Origin: a bacterium
GTDB taxonomy: Bacteria > Planctomycetota > J058 > JAJDCP01
Direction: 5' to 3'
Length of the DNA: 12,987 nt
NCBI GenBank assembly: GCA_030428695.1
Contig: JAUIEM010000288.1
Location: 1 to 12,987, forward strand
The first letter of the stretch is position 1, and every line of letters starts with the position of its first letter. Below are positions 7,590 to 12,987 of the stretch, piece after piece. The notes under the pieces were generated by a model. The model was not told the origin of the DNA and did not search any database. It saw nothing but the letters and a program-made list of their open reading frames with translations. The position numbers and the translations under genes are program-made.

Positions 7590-8350
7590 TGCCGTACTTC
7601 AGCCAGGTCCGGCGGGTCTGTCTCTTCCTGGCCACCGCCAGAAGCGGACACTCGATCCTCGCCCACCTCCTGACGGCCCACCCGCGGGTGCTGATCTCCG
7701 ACGAGCTCGACGCCGTCGGGCTGCTCCAGGAGGGCTACAGCCGCGAGCAGCTCTTCGCGCTGATCAGGTTCCAGGACTCGCGCTACCAGCGTCGCGACCG
7801 GCGCAAGAGCGGCTACAGCTACAAGATCGAGGGCACGTGGCAGAACGAGCGCGAGAAGCACCCGCAGGTGATCGGGGACGCGAAGGGGGCGCGCAGCGTC
7901 GAAGCCCTCGGCGCCGCCCGCGGGGAGCCCGTCGAGGCGCTACGCCGCACGCTCGGGCTACCCCTCCGGGTGATCGTGCACCTGCGCAACCCCTTCGACG
8001 TGCTCAGCACCAAGCGGCGCCGTGACGGCAGGGACCTCGCGCGGCTGGTGCGCAGCTTCGCCCGCAACCACGAAAAGCTGGTGCGCGCCTGGGAGCGGCT
8101 CGGCGTGGAGGAGAAGCTGCTCCAGCGCCACGAGGACCTGAGCGCGGATCCCGCGGGCCACTTCGTGCGGATGTTCCGCTTCCTCGGCGTCGAGCCGCTC
8201 CCGGCGGTGGTCGCGGCCTGCGCGAAGAAGATCTGGCGGAAACCCCACCGGAGCCGGCGCCAGGTCTCCTGGCCGAAGGCGCAGATCGCGCGCCTCGAGG
8301 CGATGCTGGCCGCCAGCCCGCTGTTCCACTGCTACCGCTACCGCAGCTGA
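7589..8350 (+). CDS. Sulfotransferase family protein (GHS-type PAPS loop)
   Basis: A 253-residue sulfotransferase, the third PAPS-binding domain in the cluster. The 5'-phosphosulfate loop is TARSGHSILAHLL (residues 16-28), with His-Ser instead of the usual Thr/Ser-Thr; this GHS variant recurs in a bacterial sulfotransferase group. Further family marks are TAHPRVLISDELDAV (29-43), YKIEGTWQ and VIGDAKG (94-100), and the 3'-phosphate segment HLRNPFDVLSTKRR (131-144). The C-terminus has the FRFLGVEP block. The start ATG overlaps the ABC transporter stop by one base (TGATG at 7587-7591), with GGGCGGGGGA upstream, so it is cotranslated with the exporter. The proximity suggests it modifies the exported molecule, probably before transport because PAPS is cytoplasmic. 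It is clearly divergent in sequence from the two sulfotransferase domains upstream, so recent duplication is not the source. The acceptor is unknown. Confidence 0.85.
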   Translation: MPYFSQVRRVCLFLATARSGHSILAHLLTAHPRVLISDELDAVGLLQEGYSREQLFALIRFQDSRYQRRDRRKSGYSYKIEGTWQNEREKHPQVIGDAKGARSVEALGAARGEPVEALRRTLGLPLRVIVHLRNPFDVLSTKRRRDGRDLARLVRSFARNHEKLVRAWERLGVEEKLLQRHEDLSADPAGHFVRMFRFLGVEPLPAVVAACAKKIWRKPHRSRRQVSWPKAQIARLEAMLAASPLFHCYRYRS

Positions 8351-8358
8351 GGCTCAGC
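8346..8358. terminator. Small palindrome joining two convergent stop codons
   Basis: GCTGAG-G-CTCAGC contains the TGA of the rightward sulfotransferase and the TCA (TGA on the other strand) of the leftward DUF445 gene, with only three bases between the two genes. It can fold as a 5-base stem with a 3-base loop and has no T-tract, so it is a poor intrinsic terminator. Its symmetry may simply reflect two facing TGA codons. Confidence 0.15.
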
Positions 8359-9214
8359 CGACGCCGAGCTCGCGCAGGCTGCCGAGGATCAGACCGATGA
8401 TCGAGCCGAAGACCACGCCGTTGACGCGGATCGAGTCGAGGTGGTGGCCGGCGCGGCGCTCCATCATGTCGGCGACGCCGTCCGGGCCGAGCCGGTGCAG
8501 CTGCTGCTTGACCAGGCGGGCGACGGTGCCCTCCGGCACCAGCGCGCGGATCAGCCCGGCGACGAAGGACTCGAGCTGTTCCTCGTCGATGTGCTCGGCG
8601 AGCGCTGCGGGCCGGATCAGGGCCGCGCCGCGCTCTCTCAGGACCTCGCGCACCTTCGGCGCGAGCTCTTCCCAGTCGAGGGCGTCGGCGAACAGGGCGG
8701 CCGGCGTGCCGGGCTCGAACAGGCTGCCGAAGAAGCCGGCGAGGAACATCGGATGGCCGACCTTGTCGGCGAGGGCGCCGGCGATGCGCGGCCCGAGCTT
8801 CCCTCCGAGCTCCCCCTCGCCCAGCTTCGCGAGCAGCGCCTCGCGCAGGCGCTTGCCCGCGCCGTCGGAGAGATGCCGGTGCAGGGCCTCCGGGCTGAGC
8901 ATCTCGGTCTCGATGGTCGCGGCGACCTCCTGGCTGAAGCCCTCCATGTTGCGGGCGATCAGGCCGGACTTCGGGATCCAGGCGTGGCGCTTGAACAGCA
9001 TCAGGATCGCGATCGAGTCGCACAGCCCGCCGACCATGCCCGCCTCGAAGGCGGTCAGCAGCAGGCGCAGGACGACGCTCTCGACGAAGGCGAGGGCGAT
9101 CAGGGTGCCGAGATAGAGCGCGACCACGGCGATGAGCAGCCGGAAGCCCAGGGGAATCGCGAAGAGTCCGCGTCGCGTCGAAGCCAAAACGTGCCCGCCC
9201 GAAAAGGCGAGCAT
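8354..9214 (-). CDS. DUF445 family membrane-associated protein
   Basis: About 286 residues of unknown function, matching the DUF445 (YheB/YjiN) pattern. One or two hydrophobic segments near the N-terminus (FRLLIAVVALYLGTLIALAF, then a second containing GGLCDSIAILMLF) precede the diagnostic FKRHAWIPKSGLIARNMEGF block. A long amphipathic helical middle follows, and the C-terminal hydrophobic helix starts HLDSIRVNGVVFGSIIGL, the family's closing signature. It is probably anchored in the inner membrane at both ends. The start is uncertain. ATG 9214 is used here. GTG 9265 would place it 9 nt behind the upstream gene but has no ribosome-binding site. TTG 9187 becomes likely if the promoter-like sequence overlapping ATG 9214 is real. 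It converges on the sulfotransferase operon and lies downstream of the carboxypeptidase-regulatory-like gene. Nothing ties it functionally to either. Confidence 0.78.
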   Translation of the reverse strand: MLAFSGGHVLASTRRGLFAIPLGFRLLIAVVALYLGTLIALAFVESVVLRLLLTAFEAGMVGGLCDSIAILMLFKRHAWIPKSGLIARNMEGFSQEVAATIETEMLSPEALHRHLSDGAGKRLREALLAKLGEGELGGKLGPRIAGALADKVGHPMFLAGFFGSLFEPGTPAALFADALDWEELAPKVREVLRERGAALIRPAALAEHIDEEQLESFVAGLIRALVPEGTVARLVKQQLHRLGPDGVADMMERRAGHHLDSIRVNGVVFGSIIGLILGSLRELGVG

Positions 9215-9241
9215 GATAGCGAGCGCGCCCCGTCTTGGCCA
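9213..9241 (-). promoter_or_regulatory. Candidate leftward promoter for the DUF445 gene
   Basis: On the minus strand TGGCCA (9241-9236, four of six to TTGACA) is followed after 17 bases by TATCAT (9218-9213, five of six to TATAAT). This is the best sigma70-like match seen in the window. It overlaps the ATG at 9214, so use of this promoter would require translation from a later start such as TTG 9187. The hexamer GGCCAA occurs twice, 10 bases apart, at and just upstream of the -35 position. Confidence 0.33.
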
Positions 9242-9274
9242 GGTTTGGCCCCCGGGGCGGCGCACAGGACGGGG

Positions 9275-10360
9275 TCACGCAGGCAGGGACATCTCGAGCA
9301 CCAGGGGCCAGGGGCTGCGGTCGACGTCGACCTCGAGGTCGCGGTCCGGGCGCCCCGCCGCGATCACGCGCAGCAGGTTGGGACCGAAGGGCAGGCCGCT
9401 GAGCTCGACGTTGCCGAGGGCGTCGCTGAAGCCGAGGGGGAAGTGGGGCAGCGGCCCGAGGTCGGGCGCTTCGCCCCGCTCCATCCAGGTGCGCAGCGCC
9501 TCGCACAGCTGCGTGAAGCCGCCGGAGCGATCGGCCGGCACCCGCACGACGGCGGCACGCGCGAGCGGCGCGCCGCCATCCTCCCGCAGCCGGCCCCAGA
9601 CGACCGCCCCCAGCGCCAGGAGCAGGCCGACACAGGTCTCGCGGCCGGGCCGCACCCGCGCCTCGACCTCGGTCATCAGATAGCCCGGGGCCGACGCCCG
9701 GAGGCGATAGCGACCGGGCGGCAGCGGCGCGAGGCGGAAGCGGCCGTCGGCGGCGGCGGAAGCGGGCAGCGGACGGCCGAGCACCTCGAGGCGCACGCCC
9801 TCGATGGGCCGCCCGTCCGCAATCGCGACCACACGGCCGCTGATCGCGCCGGCCTCCTGCAGGGTCAGCGCGAGCGGCAGCCCCGGCTGGAACGGGACCA
9901 GCCCGCCGGGCGCCTCCGCCACGTAGCGCTCCTCCGGGTCGTGCACCCGCAGGCGGCTCCGCCCCTCCGGCAGGGGAGGGAGCGCGAAGCTCCCGTCCTC
10001 GTCGCTGGTCACGCACGCGCTGAACAGCCCGCGCGGACCGGTGACGCGCGCATCGAGGACGAGGCCCGCGAGGGGCTCCCCGGCGGGGCCCTGGACCCGC
10101 CCTGCGGTCTCGCGCCAGGCGGGGAGCGCGAGCTCACAGGCCTGGGGACCGGGCTGCAGGACCAGCTCGACGCTGGCCTCGCCCCGGCTCTCGTCCGCGG
10201 CGAGCAGGGTGCAGGGCCCGGGGGGCAGGGTCGGGAAGCTGAAGCGCCCCTCTCCGTCGCTCCGCACCTCGCAGGACGTGCCCGACGCCGGGAGGGCGCA
10301 GACTCGCACGCGGACGGCGGGACGGACGGTGCCCGTCAGGGAGGCGGTCGGTCCTTGCAT
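9275..10360 (-). CDS. Carboxypeptidase-regulatory-like repeat protein, four tandem domains
   Basis: A 361-residue protein built from about four beta-sandwich repeats of the carboxypeptidase regulatory-like (transthyretin/SpaA-type) kind. Each begins with a x-x-G-x-V/L strand and ends with a D-x-x-G-x-F/V-x-L/F-x-x-L-P-x-G turn: SLTGTV...DGEGRFSFPTLPPG, TAGRVQ...DEDGSFALPPLPEG, ISGRVV...AADGRFRLAPLPPG, and VVWGRL...DALGNVELSGLPFG. Such domains usually mediate protein or carbohydrate contacts outside the cytoplasm. ATG 10360 is chosen because CAGGAGTG lies 5-6 nt upstream; longer in-frame starts up to 10558 add no signal peptide and lack such a site. Oddly, no signal peptide or membrane segment is seen although the protein has seven cysteines. 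The fourth repeat carries an insertion (FTQLCEALRTWMERGEA). No catalytic domain is attached, so the role is unknown. Confidence 0.8.
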   Translation of the reverse strand: MQGPTASLTGTVRPAVRVRVCALPASGTSCEVRSDGEGRFSFPTLPPGPCTLLAADESRGEASVELVLQPGPQACELALPAWRETAGRVQGPAGEPLAGLVLDARVTGPRGLFSACVTSDEDGSFALPPLPEGRSRLRVHDPEERYVAEAPGGLVPFQPGLPLALTLQEAGAISGRVVAIADGRPIEGVRLEVLGRPLPASAAADGRFRLAPLPPGRYRLRASAPGYLMTEVEARVRPGRETCVGLLLALGAVVWGRLREDGGAPLARAAVVRVPADRSGGFTQLCEALRTWMERGEAPDLGPLPHFPLGFSDALGNVELSGLPFGPNLLRVIAAGRPDRDLEVDVDRSPWPLVLEMSLPA

Positions 10361-10586
10361 CGGCACTCCTGCGCGCGGTTGCACCTCCCCCTTGCAACTC
10401 CCGTTCCAGTGCGGAACCGCGATGGTGGGTGCCTCGGCCCTGCGCGCACCGTATCGCAATGAGACAGTGAAGACTCGATGTGAGACGGCATCGCGGCTCC
10501 CTCGGCAGGGCCGCGCCGCTTTCCCCATCGCCGCAGTCCGCTCGAGCTGGTACAACAAGGAGATCGACAGAGGGAAGGAGCGCGCG
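10361..10586. promoter_or_regulatory. Divergent intergenic region with an inverted repeat
   Basis: These 226 bases separate two divergent genes and must contain both promoters. No convincing -35/-10 pair stands out; a rightward TACAAC (10551-10556) is a possible -10 with a poor -35. Two structures are visible. GTTGCA (10378-10383) and TGCAAC (10393-10398) form a perfect inverted repeat with a 9-base spacer, in the leader of the leftward gene just upstream of its ribosome-binding site. GAGAC occurs at 10461-10465 and 10482-10486, 21 bases apart, a two-helical-turn spacing compatible with a regulator site. Confidence 0.4.
10378..10398 (-). repeat. Perfect 6-base inverted repeat in the leader of the repeat-protein gene
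   Basis: The minus strand reads GTTGCA, nine bases containing GGGGGAGG, then TGCAAC. In RNA this could be a short hairpin presenting a purine-rich loop some 18 bases before the start codon; in DNA it could be an operator. A six-base stem in GC-rich DNA can occur by chance. Confidence 0.3.
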
Positions 10587-11936
10587 ATGGAACGACGGGC
10601 CCTGGCCTGGTGGCTCGGTTGTCTGGTGGCGGTGGCGGGGGCGCAGGAGCCCGCGCTCGACGAGGACGAGGTGCGGGCGGCGATCGAGCGCGGCCTCGAC
10701 TGGATCGAGTCCCGCCAGGCCGCCGACGGCTCCTTCGACGAAGGCTACATCGGCACCTTCCCGATCGGCCCGACGGCGCTGAGCGCGCTGACCCTGATCA
10801 AGGGCGGCCGGGGGGAGAGCGAGGGGGTCGAGGAGGCCTTCGGGTTCATCGCCTCCCGCGAGCTCACCCGCACCTACGGGACCGGCATCCTGCTGATGGC
10901 GATCGAGGCCCTCTACGCGCCGAGCCCGGACGAGCTCGAGGAGCGCGACGACCCCTACGCCACCGTCACCCGGAAGCAGTTCAAGAAGGCCCCGCGGGGC
11001 CTGAAGAAGATGCTGAGCGATGCCGCGACGTGGCTTCTGAAGACGCGCCATCGGCCGCTCTGGGGCTACCCCTTCCTGGCCGGGGAGATGGGCGGCAACG
11101 AGTGGGACCACTCGAACACCCAGTACGCCCTGCTCGGCCTCGCCGCCGCCGCGCGCGTCGGTTTCAAGGTCAAGACCAACGACCTGTTCGAAGTCCTCGA
11201 GCAGATGCTCGCCGGCCAGGAGCAGGACGGGCCCGAGGTCGAGCCCTTCTTCGTGCCCGCGGCGGACAAGTCCTTCGCCGAGCTCGACGAGCTGCAGCAG
11301 GACCTGGCCGAGGCCCGCGCCCGGGCCCGGGAAGGTGAGCCGGACGACACGGTCGTGCGGGTGCGGGACTTCTACGAGAGCGTCGAGACCAGTACGATGA
11401 AGGCCCGCGGCTGGGCCTACCTGCCCTTCGGGCCCGCCGATCCGGGCAACAACACCCACGGCGCGCTCGGCATGCCCCAGTACACCGAGGTCAACAACTC
11501 GATGACCGCGGCGAGCCTGGCGGCCGTCATCATCCTCAAGTCGATCCTCGAGGACAACCGCACCTACCAGAAGCGCTACGCGCGCCTGGTCGACCAGTCC
11601 ATCCGCGACGGGGTCGCCTGGCTGACCCATCACTGGACCATCGACGACCCGCACCACCCCTACTACTACCTGTACGGCCTCGAGCGCGTCGGGGTGCTGA
11701 CCGGCCTCGAGACCTTCGGCGAGCACGACTGGTACCTCGAAGGCGGGCAGCACATTCTCGCGGCCCAGAACGCCGACGGCTCGTGGGGAAACGCGGCGCG
11801 GGTCGCCAACGGCGGCGTCGCCGCGACCCCCAACGCATTGCCCCAGACCTGCTTCGCGATCCTGTTCCTGGCCCGCGCGACCGCCCCGCTGGTGCCCGAC
11901 CTGCCCGAGCGCCCGACCACCTCGGGCGGGGAGTGA
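10587..11936 (+). CDS. Secreted prenyltransferase/squalene-oxidase-repeat (alpha/alpha-toroid) protein
   Basis: A 449-residue protein with an N-terminal Sec signal peptide (MERR, then a hydrophobic core, cleavage plausible after AGA at about 19) and helical repeats of the terpene cyclase/prenyltransferase toroid fold. Repeat marks are ESRQAADGSF (41-50), a central GNEWDHSNTQYALLGLAAA block, NSMTAASLAAVIIL, and the C-terminal QNADGSW (394-400) followed by PQTCFAILFLARA. These resemble QW repeats, but no DxDD acid motif of squalene-hopene cyclase is visible. A charged helical insertion (roughly 225-255, SFAELDELQQDLAEARARA) interrupts the fold. Being exported and lacking the acid motif, it is probably a non-cyclase structural or binding member, as is common for such proteins in Planctomycetes. 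The start is supported by AGGGAAGGAG 6 nt upstream. The next gene begins 1 nt after the stop. Confidence 0.82.
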   Translation: MERRALAWWLGCLVAVAGAQEPALDEDEVRAAIERGLDWIESRQAADGSFDEGYIGTFPIGPTALSALTLIKGGRGESEGVEEAFGFIASRELTRTYGTGILLMAIEALYAPSPDELEERDDPYATVTRKQFKKAPRGLKKMLSDAATWLLKTRHRPLWGYPFLAGEMGGNEWDHSNTQYALLGLAAAARVGFKVKTNDLFEVLEQMLAGQEQDGPEVEPFFVPAADKSFAELDELQQDLAEARARAREGEPDDTVVRVRDFYESVETSTMKARGWAYLPFGPADPGNNTHGALGMPQYTEVNNSMTAASLAAVIILKSILEDNRTYQKRYARLVDQSIRDGVAWLTHHWTIDDPHHPYYYLYGLERVGVLTGLETFGEHDWYLEGGQHILAAQNADGSWGNAARVANGGVAATPNALPQTCFAILFLARATAPLVPDLPERPTTSGGE

Positions 11937-11937
11937 G

Positions 11938-12444
11938 GTGAGGCCCCTGTTCCTGCCCGGGAACTCCCCCGCCAACGGCCCCTGGATCGACGAGGTGGCC
12001 CGCGCCTTCGCGCCGCTGTGGGGCCCGGGCCACGTCCAGCGGTACCGGCACTGGGAAGATCCCGCGCCGGACGCGCGCATCGACTTCGCCGCCGAGCTCG
12101 ACCGCCTCCCTCCGCGCGCGAGCGTCATCTTCGCGAAGTCGGCCGGCGCGCTCCTGACCCTGCAGGCCTGGGCGACCGGGCGCCTGGCGACCGAGCGCGC
12201 GGTGCTGGTCGGCGTGCCGGTGCGGTTCGCGCGCGCGGCGGAGCTTCCGATCGAGGACTGGTTGCGGCGCCTGCCCTGCCCCTGCCTGGTGCTCCAGCAG
12301 GAGGCCGATCCCGCCCTGCCCGCCGCCGCGCTCGGGCCGCTCGTCACGACCCCGGGGACCGTCGTCGCCGTGCCCGGGGACGATCACCACTACGCCGACG
12401 TCGCGCGCCTGCTGCGCGAGGTCGAGCGCTGGACGCCCGTTTGA
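11938..12444 (+). CDS. Small alpha/beta-hydrolase fold protein
   Basis: A 168-residue minimal alpha/beta-hydrolase without a lid domain, similar in size to RBBP9/YdeN-type serine hydrolases. The first strand ends in LFLPGNSP (4-11), where the oxyanion-hole residues would lie. The nucleophile elbow is FAKSAG (S68), a slight departure from G-x-S-x-G because the first glycine is alanine. D124 in QQEADPAL and H150 or H151 in PGDDHHYAD complete a plausible Ser-Asp-His triad. No signal peptide is seen, so it should be cytoplasmic while its upstream partner is exported. GTG 11938 is the only start that leaves the first strand intact. It lies one base after the upstream stop, with GGGCGGGGAG as ribosome-binding site, so translational coupling is expected. 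The substrate is unknown. Confidence 0.75.
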   Translation: MRPLFLPGNSPANGPWIDEVARAFAPLWGPGHVQRYRHWEDPAPDARIDFAAELDRLPPRASVIFAKSAGALLTLQAWATGRLATERAVLVGVPVRFARAAELPIEDWLRRLPCPCLVLQQEADPALPAAALGPLVTTPGTVVAVPGDDHHYADVARLLREVERWTPV

Positions 12445-12454
12445 TCAACCGGGC
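12435..12454. terminator. Near-perfect palindrome between convergent genes, possible bidirectional terminator
   Basis: GCCCGTTTGATCAACCGGGC pairs along its length with one mismatch and spans the TGA stop of the hydrolase, 5 bases before the stop of the leftward serine hydrolase. The stem has 8 pairs around GATC. There is no T-tract on either strand, so intrinsic termination is uncertain. Confidence 0.3.
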
Positions 12455-12458
12455 TCAG

Positions 12459-12987
12459 CTACTCCCCGGCGTCGCGCACCAGGCCGAGGATGTCGCGCCC
12501 GAGGCGGCCGAGACGGGCCCCCTCGGTGTTGCACATCAACGCGACGACGACGCCGCTGCCCGGGTCCATCGTCAGGTAGGTCGCGGTCTTCTGCTGGGAG
12601 CCGGAGTGACCGACGAGGCCGGCGCGACGGTTGATGCTGAAGCCGAGGCCGTAGCCCGTGCGCTCGCCGTCGCGGGTCTTCTGCGCGGTCCACATTTGGT
12701 CGCGGGTCGCCCTTTCGACCAGCCGGTCACCGACCATGCCGAGCCCGAAGCGGGCGAGATCATCGACGTTCGACAGGAAGCCCCCGCCCGGGAGCTTCCA
12801 GCTCACGTCGCTGTTCCCGCTGCGCACCCTCTTGCCGAGCAGGTTCGAGCGGTAACCGACCGCGCGGTGCGGCAGGTCGAGCCACTGGTAGTCGGGCTCC
12901 AGGCTGGCCAGGCCGAGGGGCGCGGCGATGCGCTCGGCGACCTGGGCGGCGAAGGCCTGCTCGCCCGCCCGCTGGACGACGGCCCCG
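12459..12987 (-). CDS. Beta-lactamase-family serine hydrolase, C-terminal part (runs off right edge)
   Basis: About 176 residues are visible, open at the right edge and ending at TAG (12461-12459). The part matches the C-terminal half of the class C beta-lactamase/penicillin-binding-like hydrolases (PF00144). It shows ERIAAPLGL (family FxPLGM region), PHRAVGYRSN, the hallmark PGGGFLSNVDDLARFG, and GYGLGFSI followed by VGHSGSQQK, in which HSG takes the place of the KTG triad. It closes with TMDPGSGVVVALMCN, the final strands of the fold. The catalytic Ser-x-x-Lys and Tyr-x-Asn motifs lie beyond the edge, so activity, signal peptide and length cannot be judged. Members are usually periplasmic esterases, D-Ala peptidases or amidases. 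An internal GTG at 12827 is not the start, because conserved family sequence continues upstream of it. Confidence 0.86.
   Translation of the reverse strand, partial: GAVVQRAGEQAFAAQVAERIAAPLGLASLEPDYQWLDLPHRAVGYRSNLLGKRVRSGNSDVSWKLPGGGFLSNVDDLARFGLGMVGDRLVERATRDQMWTAQKTRDGERTGYGLGFSINRRAGLVGHSGSQQKTATYLTMDPGSGVVVALMCNTEGARLGRLGRDILGLVRDAGE

Noticed and set aside
8441..10462. Long open frames opposite the DUF445 and repeat-protein genes (8441-10462 plus strand; also 8004-10016 minus strand in another frame)
   Set aside because: Low-complexity translations spanning gene boundaries with no family motifs; shadows of high-GC coding.
10587..11936. Squalene-hopene cyclase or other active terpene cyclase
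   Set aside because: Toroid repeats are present, but no DxDD motif is visible, the protein is shorter than SHC (about 630 residues) and it has a signal peptide.
10134..12347. Minus-strand open frame of 737 codons opposite the toroid and hydrolase genes
   Set aside because: The opposite strand has a signal peptide, QW-like repeats and a good ribosome-binding site; this frame has none of these.
1..12987. tRNA or rRNA genes, CRISPR arrays, insertion sequences, riboswitches
   Set aside because: No tandem short repeats, no transposase motifs or terminal inverted repeats, and no recognisable RNA gene were seen on either strand.

Overview
The window is very GC-rich coding DNA with strong third-position G/C bias. 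Genes are tightly packed, with overlapping start/stop codons and several GTG starts. It carries no RNA gene, insertion sequence, CRISPR array or long non-coding stretch; the longest gap is about 226 bases. Gene content (sulfotransferases, multidomain glycosyltransferase, secreted alpha/alpha-toroid protein, carboxypeptidase-regulatory-like repeats, DUF445) fits a high-GC Gram-negative such as a planctomycete or myxobacterium-like lineage. That placement is inference only; no taxonomic marker gene is present.

Left half (1-8350): a predicted sulfur-decorated glycan locus. The N-terminal two-thirds or so of a UDP-sulfoquinovose synthase (sqdB) runs leftwards off the edge. Divergent from it runs a five-gene plus-strand series: an NAD-dependent sugar-nucleotide epimerase (710-1639), a NodH/Stf0-like sulfotransferase (1734-2501), a 1086-residue fusion of sulfotransferase, GT4 glycosyltransferase and degenerate GT2-like domain (2498-5758), an ABC exporter with fused membrane and ATPase domains (5769-7589), and a third sulfotransferase (7589-8350). 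The last four are linked by 4-nt, 10-nt and 1-nt junctions and almost certainly form one operon. The simplest reading is: make a nucleotide sugar, transfer the sugar, sulfate the product with PAPS at up to three positions, and export it. The product cannot be read from the sequence.

Middle (8354-10360): two minus-strand genes, a DUF445 membrane protein and an upstream four-repeat carboxypeptidase-regulatory-like protein. The latter has seven cysteines and no visible signal peptide.

Right part (10587-12987): a secreted squalene-cyclase/prenyltransferase-like toroid protein without the SHC acid motif is followed 1 nt later by a minimal alpha/beta-hydrolase. Convergent with these is the C-terminal part of a beta-lactamase-family serine hydrolase running off the right edge.

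The most interesting object is the three-domain sulfotransferase-GT4-GT2 fusion within a cluster holding three different PAPS sulfotransferase domains, an exporter and a sulfosugar synthase.
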